Below are positions 16,989 through 25,554 of a DNA stretch of 64,000 nucleotides, one piece after another; position 1 is the stretch's first letter; every line of letters begins with the position of its first letter. Position numbers and translations under genes: made by a program. Below the pieces are notes generated by a model. The model saw only the letters and a program-made list of their open reading frames with translations, did not search any database and was not told the origin of the DNA. Origin of the DNA: DATEJJ01 sp039649115 (GTDB lineage Bacteria > Actinomycetota > Actinomycetes > Mycobacteriales > Micromonosporaceae); NCBI GenBank assembly GCA_039649115.1, contig JBBWZQ010000031.1:1-64000 (forward strand), read 5' to 3'.

Positions 16989-18089
16989 CTACGCCTTGGG
17001 TACGAAGGTGAAGTCGACGAGGTTGTCCGGTGTGAGCACGCCCTGCGGGATCACGCCGATGCTCGTCATCAGCGCGATCGCCTGGGAGATCCGGCCCAGG
17101 TCCAACGCGCCGATCACCGAGCCGTTCGTGGTGACGTACGGCTTCATCACCTGCAGCTCGGCGGTGGCGACCGCGGCGGGGGTGGTGCTGACGGCCTGGT
17201 TGATGAGGCGCCCGGACTCCTCGGGGTTGGTGATGGAGTAGGACAGGCCCTTCATCAGTGCGCCCATGAAGCGGCGGACCAGATCCGGCTTCGTACTGAT
17301 CGTCTTGGCGTTGGTGAGGACCACGTTGCCGTACAGGTCGCCGAGGTAGTCGCTGTACGGCAGCACGGTGAGGTCTTTGCCCTTGGTGGCGGCCTTGATG
17401 AGGGGAGCACCCGTGACGAACTGCCCGATCGCGTCCACCCGTGCGGAGGCCAGCAGCACCGGTAGCTGCTGCGGCGTGGTGAACGTCCACTTGGTGGACT
17501 GCGGGGGGAAGCCGGCGAGCTTGGCGTAGGCGGGGTACAGCAGGTGCGGCGCCTGCCCGCCGTACGCGATCGTCTTGTTCTGCAGGTCCGCCGGCCGGGC
17601 GATACCGGATGACGCCAGCGCCATGAGCGCGATGACGGTGCGCTGGTGTACCGAGCCGATCATCCGGGCGTCCTTCATGCCCGTGGCGATCAGGTTCATC
17701 GCCTGGGCCGATTCCTGCGAGATGAACTGCAGCTGGTCGCTGACCAGGGCCTGCAGGTTGGCTGGCTGGCCCGTGCCGGGCAACACCTTGACCTGGATGC
17801 CGGCCTCGCGGAAGAAGCCCTTCGCGTTGGCGACGTACACATACCCTTCGCGACCGAACGTGCCGAAGGCGGTCATGTAGGTCACCGAGTCGAGACTCGT
17901 CGTGGCGGCCGCGGTCTTCTTTGTGGACGTGCATCCGGCGGCGAGCGCCACCGCCGGGGCGAGCGCCAACGCGCCGCGGCGGGTCAGCCGCCCGGCGAAC
18001 GGCTTGCTGTCAGTTGCGTTGTCACCTGGCGCGCCGCGTTGCGTGCTGTGCTTATCTGCCGGCGCCGGGTCGGCGGGTTGAGCGGACAT
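16989..18089 (-). CDS. ABC transporter substrate-binding lipoprotein, NMT1/THI5-like
   Basis: A 366-aa periplasmic-type binding protein. An unusually long 45-residue N-terminal region precedes a twin-arginine-like RRGALALAPAVALAAGC with a lipobox cysteine, so export as a lipoprotein is expected. The domain matches the NMT1/SsuA family (KGFFREAGIQVKVLPGTGQP, YGGQAPHLLYPAYAK). The CCCFC motif of fungal THI5 is absent and no TPP riboswitch precedes it, so a thiamine-precursor role is not supported despite the thi operon nearby. GGGAGG precedes ATG 18089. It is cotranscribed with the methyltransferase and probably pairs with the ATPase and permease above. Confidence 0.88.
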   Translation of the reverse strand: MSAQPADPAPADKHSTQRGAPGDNATDSKPFAGRLTRRGALALAPAVALAAGCTSTKKTAAATTSLDSVTYMTAFGTFGREGYVYVANAKGFFREAGIQVKVLPGTGQPANLQALVSDQLQFISQESAQAMNLIATGMKDARMIGSVHQRTVIALMALASSGIARPADLQNKTIAYGGQAPHLLYPAYAKLAGFPPQSTKWTFTTPQQLPVLLASARVDAIGQFVTGAPLIKAATKGKDLTVLPYSDYLGDLYGNVVLTNAKTISTKPDLVRRFMGALMKGLSYSITNPEESGRLINQAVSTTPAAVATAELQVMKPYVTTNGSVIGALDLGRISQAIALMTSIGVIPQGVLTPDNLVDFTFVPKA

Positions 18090-18148
18090 GACGGGCCTCC
18101 CTCGTATGGTGTAGCCGATCGGAATCTGGCGTCATCTAACAGAAATCG

Positions 18149-18178
18149 GCGCCGTCCCTGGCATGCCAGGCACGGCGC
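18149..18178. promoter_or_regulatory. 30-bp near-perfect inverted repeat upstream of the binding-protein operon
   Basis: The 369-bp gap 18090-18458 has no gene I can support. Centred in it is CCTGGCATGCCAGG (14-bp perfect palindrome) flanked by outer arms GCGCCGT and ACGGCGC, with a single C/C mismatch. It lies 60 bp upstream of the start at 18089. It could be an operator for a dimeric repressor or a terminator for the gene ending at 18459; the distance to that gene (about 280 bp) makes an operator more likely. Confidence 0.55.
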
Positions 18179-18458
18179 GCGTCGCAGTCACCCCGAACCT
18201 CCTCACCAGCGCCCGCAACGGATCGTCGGTCCGCGCGGAACCGGCGCCCGAGGTCTCTCCGGTCGATCGACGGGTGGGCGATATTCGATGCCGCGCAGGA
18301 TCCAGCAAGCGGGGGGATTCGCCGATCCGGGGGCGCCATCCTGCCTTTCCGGGACGAACCTAGAGCGGTTGGCATGGAAGGTCAATACCGGGTCGCGCGA
18401 TTACTGGTGCCGGTCGCTGATCCGGTTGCCGGGCAACGGCGGGCGCACCACATCGCGA

Positions 18459-19628
18459 TCAGGCGGGTTGCCACCGGTCGCCCCGGGCGACTAGCACGGT
18501 CAGTGCCTGTGGGATCAGTCCGGAGTGATTTTCTGGCGACATCCGGATCTGCCCGGCCAGACCTTCGAACTGACTCGTCTCGATCGCATCGCGTATTTCG
18601 GTGTGGCTGCCGGTACCGCCGTTGGCCTGCAGGGCGGCGACGATGGCCTGCAGCGCGTCGGCCGCGTACGTGGAGTACTCGGAGAAGTTGCCGTACCGGG
18701 CCGTGTAGTCGTTGAACCACTGGCGACGGGCGACCTTCGCGGGGCTGGTCGCGATGATGTTGTCGATCACCATGCTCTGCGTCGCGACCATGGTGATCCC
18801 GTCGGTGTCGCGCGCGCCCATGCCGGTCAGGAAGAGCTCTCCCGCGGCGAGCTGATCGAAGTAGATGCGACCGGTGTAGCCCGCGTTTCTCGCAGACTTT
18901 GCGGCTGCGAGCGCCCGGCTGGAGAACGCGGAGACGATGAGAGCGTCGGGGTGCTGTGCCGTGGCCGCCCTTACCGGCTGCGACACGTCCGTGTCGGTGG
19001 GCTGGAACTCGTGCCTGCCGGTGACCGTGATGCCGGCCTTCACCATCGCCTGCGACAACGACCTGATCGCGTCGTCGCCGCCGGTGTCGTTGGTGCCGAC
19101 CACCGCGACGGTGGCCACCTTGTCGCTCGTGAGCTGGTTGGCGAGCACCGCGGAACCGTCGTCCGGGTTCGGGCCCACCTTGAAGATGTACTTCCGCGCG
19201 GACACCGGCTTCGCCACCTCCGTCGCGGCGGCCAGTGAGATGGCGGGAACGCCCTTGTCGTTGAGGTTCTTCGCCACGGCCAGGAGGCAGTCGGTGCACC
19301 AACCGGACACGATCGCCGTGAGGTCGGGCTCGCTGACGAAGGCGCTGACGTTGGAGATGGACACGGTCGGGTCGCTGCGGTTGTCGCGGACGTCCAGGCG
19401 CACCTTGTGCCCGCGCACGCCGCCGGCGGCGTTGATCTGCTCGACCTTCAACTGCAGTGCGCGCTGGTAGGTCGTACCCATCTCCGCGTACGCGCCGGAC
19501 AGCTCGAGGTCGGCGGCGACCACGACGTCACTGGCGTTGGCGGTGTCCATCGCGGTGGTCGTGCACGCGATCGTGGACATGGGTAGGACTATCGAAGCCG
19601 CGAACGCCGCGACTCGCTTGAGCGTCAA
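18459..19628 (-). CDS. orphan substrate-binding lipoprotein, branched-chain amino acid (LivJ) type
   Basis: A 389-aa type I periplasmic-binding-protein fold of the LivJ/Peripla_BP_6 family. TTG 19628 is preferred because GGAAGGG lies just upstream and it gives a clean signal peptide MTLKRVAAFAASIVLPMSTIAC with a lipobox cysteine at residue 22. Family features are VVVAADLELSGAYAEMGTTY and INAAGGVRGHKVRLDVRDN. No permease or ATPase genes of the Liv type are nearby. Instead the gene is divergent from a sensor-kinase-like conservon (20132-24423), which suggests a ligand-presenting receptor role. That link is inference from position. Confidence 0.85.
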   Translation of the reverse strand: MTLKRVAAFAASIVLPMSTIACTTTAMDTANASDVVVAADLELSGAYAEMGTTYQRALQLKVEQINAAGGVRGHKVRLDVRDNRSDPTVSISNVSAFVSEPDLTAIVSGWCTDCLLAVAKNLNDKGVPAISLAAATEVAKPVSARKYIFKVGPNPDDGSAVLANQLTSDKVATVAVVGTNDTGGDDAIRSLSQAMVKAGITVTGRHEFQPTDTDVSQPVRAATAQHPDALIVSAFSSRALAAAKSARNAGYTGRIYFDQLAAGELFLTGMGARDTDGITMVATQSMVIDNIIATSPAKVARRQWFNDYTARYGNFSEYSTYAADALQAIVAALQANGGTGSHTEIRDAIETSQFEGLAGQIRMSPENHSGLIPQALTVLVARGDRWQPA

Positions 19629-19791
19629 CTCGCACCCTTCCCTTCGCGACGGCAAGGTCTCATGTGGACGCTGGTCCCACGGACGCCGGTGGCGATCCAA
19701 CCTTGCCAATCCCCCGCGCCCCGGTCAAGCTGGACCGGGTGCCGAGGCGGGGCACGATGTGTGACAACTACGAGCCGTACCGTGAAGCTGA

Positions 19792-19821
19792 CATATAGTC
19801 ACTCATCATCGTCTGTTACAA
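19792..19821 (-). promoter_or_regulatory. candidate promoter for the orphan binding protein; divergent 500-bp region
   Basis: Minus-strand -35 TTGTAA (19816-19821) and -10 TATATG (19792-19797) with an 18-bp spacer, in an unusually AT-rich patch. It would give a leader of about 150 nt. The rest of 19629-20131 contains no supported gene; the frame of cvnA stays open back to 19826, but the codons there do not look coding. A promoter for cvnA must also lie here and was not resolved. Confidence 0.5.
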
Positions 19822-20131
19822 CTAGGTGAACGCACGCGCGCCACGGACCCACTCCCGTACGTATATGTACTGCTCAACGGCTGTCCCTTGGTGCCGGGCC
19901 ACCGGTCCGGTTGGGGGGTTGCGCCAAGTCCAACGGTTTCATACCCTCCGCGCTCTTCCGCTGAAGGTCGTCCGCGTGATGAAATCGCGGCCGTGCCGAA
20001 TGTCCTCTCGGTCAGGCGTGGCTGGCGCCTGCGGAGGGCTCAACGCTTGGCAGGAGCGTGACGGAGGAAATGATCGTGAGCGCGCCCATCGCAGCTTGCG
20101 GGTATCGCAGTCGCGAACGAGAGGTTTCGAT

Positions 20132-22999
20132 GTGACTTCGCGTCCAGGCGCGGCCGCGCAATCGCGCAGGAAGCCGGTGCGTTCGCGGGCACCCGAACGC
20201 CGGCGCCGGTTCTCACTCCGCGATTCGCGGATCCGCTCCAAACTGGGTGTCCTGCTGCTGTTGCCGCTGGCCGCCGTCGTCGCCCTCGCGTCCGTGCTGC
20301 TCGTGGACAGCGGCAGGCGCGCCCTTTCGGCACAGACGGTCAAGTCTCTGACCGCGCTGTCCGCGGACATCTCGGAGACCACCAACCAGCTGCAGAAGGA
20401 GCGGATGGCGGCGGCCACGCTCCTGGGCAGTCCGAGGGTGAAGGTCGACGCGTACAACGCGCGGGTCGCGCTGACCGAGGCGGCGGCCCGCACCTATGCC
20501 AGGCACCGCACCGGACTCCGTGGGCTCTCCGCGATCGTCAGCCAACGCCTCGGCCGCATCGACCGGCAACTGGGCACGCTGGACACGGTGCGGCAGCAGG
20601 TGTCCGACCGGCGGAACATCTCGGTCGCCGAGGCCGTGGCCCGCTACACCGTGGTGATCGACGACATGGTCGGCTATCACGGCGAGGTGGCCCAGATGGC
20701 CGGTAACACCAGGGTCGCCGACATGCTGCGGGCCAAGGCCGCGTTCGCCGTGGCGAAGGCGCAGGCGGCGCAGGAGCAGGCGGTCGGCTACGCGGCCCTG
20801 GAAGGCGGTCAGCTCGACCAGCAGCAGTACAGCTCGTTCGTCGCGACGCTCACCGGCCAGCAGTCCGCCCTGAACACGTTCAACCTGACCGCGACACCGG
20901 CTCAGCTGGACCTGGTCAACGCGACTCTCACCGGCGATGCCGTCGCGCTCGCCGACCATGCCGCAAACCAGGTGGCACAGTCCGTCAACCGTGCCGCGGG
21001 GCTCACTCCGACCGAGCTGACGGCGTCGATAGGCGCGGTGGTCGACCTGATGCGCTGGACCGAGCAGCAGCTCGACGTGGGAGTGCTGGCCGAGGCCACC
21101 GCGCAGCAGAACGCGGTGGTCCGCGAGGTGGTCGTCGAATCGACTCTGGTCGTGCTCACGCTGATCATCGCGGTCCTGCTGGCCGCGATGGTCGCCCGGT
21201 CGATGGTGCGGTCGCTGTCCAGCCTGCGCGAGGGCGCGCTGACCGTGGCGGACCGCGACCTTCCCGCGGCGGTGGCGCGGCTGCGCGAGATGCCGGCCCT
21301 GGGCGAGGACAGCCCGGAGGAGATCGCCAGGCAGATCGTCGACCCGATCAAGATTGACAGCCGCGACGAGGTCGGGCAGGTGGCACAGGCCTTCAACGTG
21401 GTCCACCGCGAGGCGGTACGGGTCGCGGCGGAGCAGGCCTCGCTGCGCGCCTCGGTGTCCGCGATGTTCCTCAACCTGGCCCGGCGCTCGCAGACCCTGG
21501 TCGACCGCATGATCGGCGAACTGGACGACATCGAGCGCAGCGAGGAGGACCCCAAGCGGCTGTCCCGCCTCTTCCAGCTCGACCATCTCGCCACCCGGAT
21601 GCGCCGCAACGACGAGAACCTGCTCGTCCTCGCCGGCGCGGACTCCAGCTCACCACGGCGCGACGACGCGCTGCTGGTCGACGTGGTGCGCGCGGCACAG
21701 TCCGAGGTGGAGCTGTACAACCGCATCGAGTTCGCCACCCTCGACCAGGATGTCTCGGTCACCGCGCTGGTGGTCAACGACGTGGTGCGGCTGCTCGCCG
21801 AGCTGCTCGACAACGCCACGCGCTTCTCCCCGCCGCAGTCCGCCGTGGTGGTCGACGGTCGCCGGATCGGCGACTACGTGCTGCTGCAGATCGAGGACCG
21901 CGGGCTGGGTATGACGCCGGACCAGATGGCCATGCTCAACCACCGGCTCGGGCAGCCGCCGACCGTCGACGTCGCCGCGTTCCGGATGATGGGTCTCGCG
22001 GTCGTGGCGCGGCTCGCCGGCCGGCACGGGATCAAGGTGGAGCTGCGTACCAACCCGGAGGGCGGCACCATCACGGTGATCACGCTGCCCACCCCGGTGC
22101 TGATCCTGCCCCGGCTGCGGGGGCGCGAGCCGGTGCTGCCCCGACCCCGTACCCTGCTCGCCGTGGAGCGCGGCCCCTCGCCCGACCCGCCGGGCTGGCC
22201 GATGCCGTCGCTGCCCGGCCTCGCCGCACCCGGCGGCCGTCCCCACGAGGTACCGGTCGCCGCGGGTGCGTCGCTGGGCGCCGCCACGGTCAACGGCTGG
22301 TCGCACGTACCGGACACCCACGGCAGGTGGCCGGCGACCGCGGCGCCGGTCAACGTTGGACCCACTCCGCCGGTGATCGACGCGCTGGGTTACTCCACGG
22401 GCCCGCAGCGGCAGGTGCCGCCGGACGACACGGCCGAGCTGCCGATCTTCCGTGCCATGGAGGCGGTCTGGTTCCGCAGCCACGGCACCTCCGACGAACT
22501 GTCGGCCTCCGCGTTCCGGCCCGGGGCCGGTGGCGGCCAGGCACCGCCGCCGCCCGGTCCGGCCGCCCGGCCGGTCGTCTCGGCTCCCTACGTACCGGCC
22601 CCGGCCGCACCGCCGGTACCGGCGCCCGCCGCGGCGCCACCCCCGCCGCCCCCGCCCCCGCCCGCGCCGCCCGTTCCGCCGGCCCCGCGTTCGATGCAGC
22701 CGGAGGGGGACGAGAGCTGGCGCACGGCGGCGGACGACGGTTGGCGTGCCGCGGCCGCGGCCTCCCAGCCGGCGACCTCCGGCACCACCCGCTCGGGTCT
22801 GCCCAAGCGGGTGCCAGCCGCACAGCTCGTACCTGGTGGAGTGGAGACGCGCCCCGCCAACCGCAACGCCCGGCGCACGCCGGAGGAGGTACGCGGGCTG
22901 CTGTCGGCCTACCACCGGGGTGTGCAGCGCGGTCGCTCCGGAGAGGACGGACGACCGCAGTCCGATCAGCGGCAGGCTGACAAGGAGACAAACCGATGA
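20132..22999 (+). CDS. cvnA: conservon sensor protein CvnA, NIT-domain histidine-kinase-like
   Basis: A 955-aa membrane sensor. After a basic N-terminus comes TM1 (LGVLLLLPLAAVVALASVLL), an extracytoplasmic helical domain of about 270 residues resembling the nitrate/nitrite-sensing NIT domain (QLQKERMAAATLLG, TQEQ-like helices), TM2 (STLVVLTLIIAVLLAAMVAR), a HAMP-like stretch and a HATPase domain with N box ELLDNATRFS, G1 DRGLGMT and G2 MMGLAVVARLAG. LFQLDHLATRMRRND is the degenerate dimerisation region. A Pro/Ala-rich tail, with a polyproline run near 22640, ends the protein. GTG 20132 with GAGAGG upstream was chosen. It starts the four-gene conservon and overlaps cvnB in ATGA. Confidence 0.9.
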   Translation: MTSRPGAAAQSRRKPVRSRAPERRRRFSLRDSRIRSKLGVLLLLPLAAVVALASVLLVDSGRRALSAQTVKSLTALSADISETTNQLQKERMAAATLLGSPRVKVDAYNARVALTEAAARTYARHRTGLRGLSAIVSQRLGRIDRQLGTLDTVRQQVSDRRNISVAEAVARYTVVIDDMVGYHGEVAQMAGNTRVADMLRAKAAFAVAKAQAAQEQAVGYAALEGGQLDQQQYSSFVATLTGQQSALNTFNLTATPAQLDLVNATLTGDAVALADHAANQVAQSVNRAAGLTPTELTASIGAVVDLMRWTEQQLDVGVLAEATAQQNAVVREVVVESTLVVLTLIIAVLLAAMVARSMVRSLSSLREGALTVADRDLPAAVARLREMPALGEDSPEEIARQIVDPIKIDSRDEVGQVAQAFNVVHREAVRVAAEQASLRASVSAMFLNLARRSQTLVDRMIGELDDIERSEEDPKRLSRLFQLDHLATRMRRNDENLLVLAGADSSSPRRDDALLVDVVRAAQSEVELYNRIEFATLDQDVSVTALVVNDVVRLLAELLDNATRFSPPQSAVVVDGRRIGDYVLLQIEDRGLGMTPDQMAMLNHRLGQPPTVDVAAFRMMGLAVVARLAGRHGIKVELRTNPEGGTITVITLPTPVLILPRLRGREPVLPRPRTLLAVERGPSPDPPGWPMPSLPGLAAPGGRPHEVPVAAGASLGAATVNGWSHVPDTHGRWPATAAPVNVGPTPPVIDALGYSTGPQRQVPPDDTAELPIFRAMEAVWFRSHGTSDELSASAFRPGAGGGQAPPPPGPAARPVVSAPYVPAPAAPPVPAPAAAPPPPPPPPPAPPVPPAPRSMQPEGDESWRTAADDGWRAAAAASQPATSGTTRSGLPKRVPAAQLVPGGVETRPANRNARRTPEEVRGLLSAYHRGVQRGRSGEDGRPQSDQRQADKETNR

Positions 23000-23409
23000 C
23001 GAGCCCACGCACCCTGGAGAACATGGGCTGGCTCTTGACCAACTTCGCCGATCACGTGGCGGGGATCGCGCACGTGGTGGCGGTTTCCGCGGACGGGCTG
23101 CTGCTGGCCGGTTCCCGTGGGCTGCCCGAGGATCGCGCCGAGCAGTTGGCCGCGATCGCCGCCGGGGTGGTGAGCCTGACCGAGGGCACCTCACGGTACT
23201 TCAACGGTGGCGCGGTACAGCAGACGATCATCGAGATGGACAGCGGGTACCTGTTCCTGATGTCCATCAGCGACGGCTCGTGCCTCGCGGTACTCGCCAG
23301 CCGGTCGTGCGACGTGGGCCAGGTCGGGTACGAGATGGCGCTGTTGGTCGACCGGGTCGGGCAGGCGCTGGTACCGGCCCCCCGGCAGAGCCTGTCGCCG
23401 GCCGGCTGA
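22996..23409 (+). CDS. cvnB: roadblock/LC7 domain protein CvnB
   Basis: The 137-aa protein is a roadblock/LC7 family member, the group that regulates small GTPases such as MglA and the CvnD GTPase. The sequence MGWLLTNFADHVAGIAHVVA and the GLLLAGSRGLPEDRAEQLAA segment are typical of actinobacterial conservon members. ATG 22996 overlaps the stop of cvnA, giving tight translational coupling. It presumably links the membrane sensor CvnA to the GTPase CvnD. Confidence 0.93.
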   Translation: MTSPRTLENMGWLLTNFADHVAGIAHVVAVSADGLLLAGSRGLPEDRAEQLAAIAAGVVSLTEGTSRYFNGGAVQQTIIEMDSGYLFLMSISDGSCLAVLASRSCDVGQVGYEMALLVDRVGQALVPAPRQSLSPAG

Positions 23410-23462
23410 GCCGGACGACCGTGGTTTTGAGCCCGTGACGTGCGAGGGGGGTGAGAGAAGCC

Positions 23463-23822
23463 ATGGAGGCCGGAGAGGATCCGCGCGGTGCGCTGGTGCG
23501 ACCCTACGCGGTCACACGTGGCCGTACCGAACCCCAGCGCGACATCGCACTGGAGGCCATCCTGCTGACCACCGCGCGGGGTCAGCAGGAGGCGCGGTTC
23601 GCCGGGCGGGACAAGCAGGTCATCGCATCGCTGTGTGATGGGCGGGCCCAGTCGCTGGCGGAGGTCGCGGCGTACACCCGCCTGCCGCTCGGGGTCGCCC
23701 GGGTGCTCGTCGCCGACATGGTCACCGACGGCCTTCTCGCCCTGCACGAGCCGATGCGGGCGGAGGATGACGACCGGATGGAAGTCCTGGAGAGGGTGCT
23801 GAGTGGACTCCGCAAGCTTTGA
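23463..23822 (+). CDS. cvnC: DUF742 protein CvnC
   Basis: A 119-aa DUF742 protein, the third member of conservons. RLVRPY-type opening appears here as ALVRPYAVTRGRTEP, and a winged-helix-like core follows (SLAEVAAYTRLPLGVARVLVADMVTDGLL). ATG 23463 was chosen; GTG 23451 (MREAMEAG) is an alternative because GAGGGGG is placed closer to it but only 1-2 nt away. The 3' end overlaps the GTPase gene by 20 bp. Its molecular function is not established. Confidence 0.9.
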   Translation: MEAGEDPRGALVRPYAVTRGRTEPQRDIALEAILLTTARGQQEARFAGRDKQVIASLCDGRAQSLAEVAAYTRLPLGVARVLVADMVTDGLLALHEPMRAEDDDRMEVLERVLSGLRKL

Positions 23823-24423
23823 CCGACGCCGCCAACCCACGGCGATCACCTCGGCGAAGATCGTTATCGCGGGTGGGTTCGGGGTTGGCAAGACCACTCT
23901 GGTCGGCGCCGTCTCGGAGATCGAACCGCTGACCACCGAGGCCGTGATGACCTCGGCCGGGGTCGGAATCGACGATCCGTCGAAGGTACCCGGCAAGGGC
24001 ACCACCACGGTCGCGATGGACTTCGGCCGCATCACCATGGCCGAGGACCTCATCCTGTACCTGTTCGGCACGCCCGGGCAGACGCGCTTCTGGTTCATGT
24101 GGGACGAGCTGATCCGCGGCGCGGTCGGCGCGGTGGTGCTGGTCGACACGCGCCGGGTCACCGACAGCTTCGCCCCGATCGACTTCTTCGAGAGCCGGAG
24201 GCTGCCCTACCTCGTCGCGGTGAACTGCTTCGACTACGCCCCCCAGTACGCGGCGGACGAGGTGCGCGAGGCGCTCGCCATCTCCCCGGACGTGCCGCTG
24301 ATGCTCTGCGACGCGCGCGACCGCGAGTCCGCGAAGCGCGTCCTCATCGGGCTCGTCGAGCACGCCATCCAGTCGCTGCGCGTCGAACGCGCCCGGGCCC
24401 GCAGCACCGCGATCATGCGTTAG
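23803..24423 (+). CDS. cvnD: conservon small GTPase CvnD
   Basis: A 206-aa Ras-like GTP-binding protein. G1 is VIAGGFGVGKTTLVGA, switch-II/G3 is LFGTPGQTRFWF (so the usual DxxG reads FGTPGQ), and G4 is NCFD in place of NKxD, a known variation in this family. The GTPase is expected to be controlled by CvnB and to pass a signal from CvnA. GTG 23803 lies inside cvnC. A strong hairpin follows the stop at 24423. Confidence 0.93.
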   Translation: MDSASFDRRRQPTAITSAKIVIAGGFGVGKTTLVGAVSEIEPLTTEAVMTSAGVGIDDPSKVPGKGTTTVAMDFGRITMAEDLILYLFGTPGQTRFWFMWDELIRGAVGAVVLVDTRRVTDSFAPIDFFESRRLPYLVAVNCFDYAPQYAADEVREALAISPDVPLMLCDARDRESAKRVLIGLVEHAIQSLRVERARARSTAIMR

Positions 24424-24424
24424 T

Positions 24425-24465
24425 TGAGCTGGCTGGCGCTCGCGGACCGAGCGCCGGCCAGCTCA
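24425..24465. terminator. bidirectional terminator hairpin between cvnD and hemD
   Basis: An 18-bp stem (left arm TGAGCTGGCTGGCGCTCG, right arm its complement with one G-U pair) and a 5-nt loop. It starts 2 bp after cvnD and reaches into the last bases of the convergent hemD gene. The distal sequence CGGCCAGCTCAG recurs beside another convergent hairpin at 50900. Confidence 0.85.
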
Positions 24466-25554
24466 GTCCACGCGGAGGCGGTAGCCGCGCTTGACCACGG
24501 TCTGCACGTAGGCGGAGCCGCCCAGCGCGGCCCGCAGCCGGGCGACGGCCATCTCCACGGCGTGCTCGTCGGCGCCGCGGGGCAGCGAGGTCAGCAGCGC
24601 GCCGCGCGACAGTACCCGTCCGGGCGCGGCGGCCAGGGCGCGCAGGACCGCCATCGGCGCCGGCGCCAGCGGCCGCAGCGCGCCGTCGACGACGGCCGCG
24701 TGCCCGCGCAGCGTGACCTCCTGGCCGGCCACCCGGAGGGTGGGCGCGCGCCGGGGCAGCTCGTCGACGAGTTCCCGGACCATCGCGCCGAGCCGGGCGC
24801 GGCGCGGCGAGACCACCGGGATGCCGCGCCGGATCAGCGGATCCGCGGTCACCGGGCCGACGCAGGCGGCCACGACGTCGGTGCGCAGCGCCTCCAGCAG
24901 CACGGGCAGCTCCGGCCCGGCGACGCCGAGCAGCGCGCCGACGGCCGGTGCCGAGGTGAAGGTGACCGCGTCCACGAGGCGGTTGGTGGCCAGGTCGACG
25001 AGGCGCCGCAGCGGAGTCGGGTCGGGCGGCGGCAGCCACCGGTACACCGCGACCTCCACGACCTCGGCACCCGCGGCGGCCAGCGCCGCGCAGAACTCGG
25101 GCTGCGGCTCGCCATGCAGCTGTACCGCCACCCGCAGCCCGGCCACCCCGCGTTCCAGCAGGTGCTCCTGCACCGCCTCGCACTGCTCGGACGCGGGCGA
25201 CCAGGCGTCGGACAGGCCGGCCGCGCGCAGCGCGCCGCGCGCCTTCGAACCGCGCGCCACCATGTACGCGCCGTTCAATGCCGCGCACAGCCGGTCGGCC
25301 AGGCCCCAGCCTTCGGCCGCCTCGATCCAGCCGCGCAGCCCGATGCCGGTGCAGGCGACCACGATGTCCGGCGGGTGCTCAACGAGGGACATGGTGGTGG
25401 CCCGCAGCTCCGCGTCGTCGGCGAGGGGCACGATGCGCAGGGCCGGCGCGAGTACCACGCGCGCGCCCTGCCGCTCCAGTAGCGTCGCCAGCTCGTCCCG
25501 ACGCCGGTCGGCGGTCACCGCCACGGTGAAGCCGGACAACGGCTCCAGCGTCAC
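24463..25554 (-). CDS. hemD: uroporphyrinogen-III synthase fused to a winged-helix DNA-binding domain
   Basis: A 363-aa protein with two parts. Residues 1-260 match HemD, which cyclises hydroxymethylbilane to uroporphyrinogen III in heme/siroheme synthesis (FTVAVTADRRRDELATLL, VDAVTFTSAPAVGALL, VVAACVGPVTADPL). Residues about 270-363 resemble an OmpR/PhoB-type winged helix (PMAVLRALAAAPGRVLSRGA, VEMAVARLRAALG, VVKRGYRLRVD). Such fusions are known in actinobacteria, and the domain may regulate gene expression, but its targets are unknown. GTG 25554 has GGAG just upstream. No other heme genes flank it. Confidence 0.9.
   Translation of the reverse strand: MTLEPLSGFTVAVTADRRRDELATLLERQGARVVLAPALRIVPLADDAELRATTMSLVEHPPDIVVACTGIGLRGWIEAAEGWGLADRLCAALNGAYMVARGSKARGALRAAGLSDAWSPASEQCEAVQEHLLERGVAGLRVAVQLHGEPQPEFCAALAAAGAEVVEVAVYRWLPPPDPTPLRRLVDLATNRLVDAVTFTSAPAVGALLGVAGPELPVLLEALRTDVVAACVGPVTADPLIRRGIPVVSPRRARLGAMVRELVDELPRRAPTLRVAGQEVTLRGHAAVVDGALRPLAPAPMAVLRALAAAPGRVLSRGALLTSLPRGADEHAVEMAVARLRAALGGSAYVQTVVKRGYRLRVD

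Noticed and set aside
16989..18089. Assignment of the NMT1-like binding protein as a thiamine precursor (ThiY) transporter because of the nearby thi operon
   Set aside because: No TPP riboswitch precedes the transporter genes and no CCCFC-like motif is present; the family covers many substrates.
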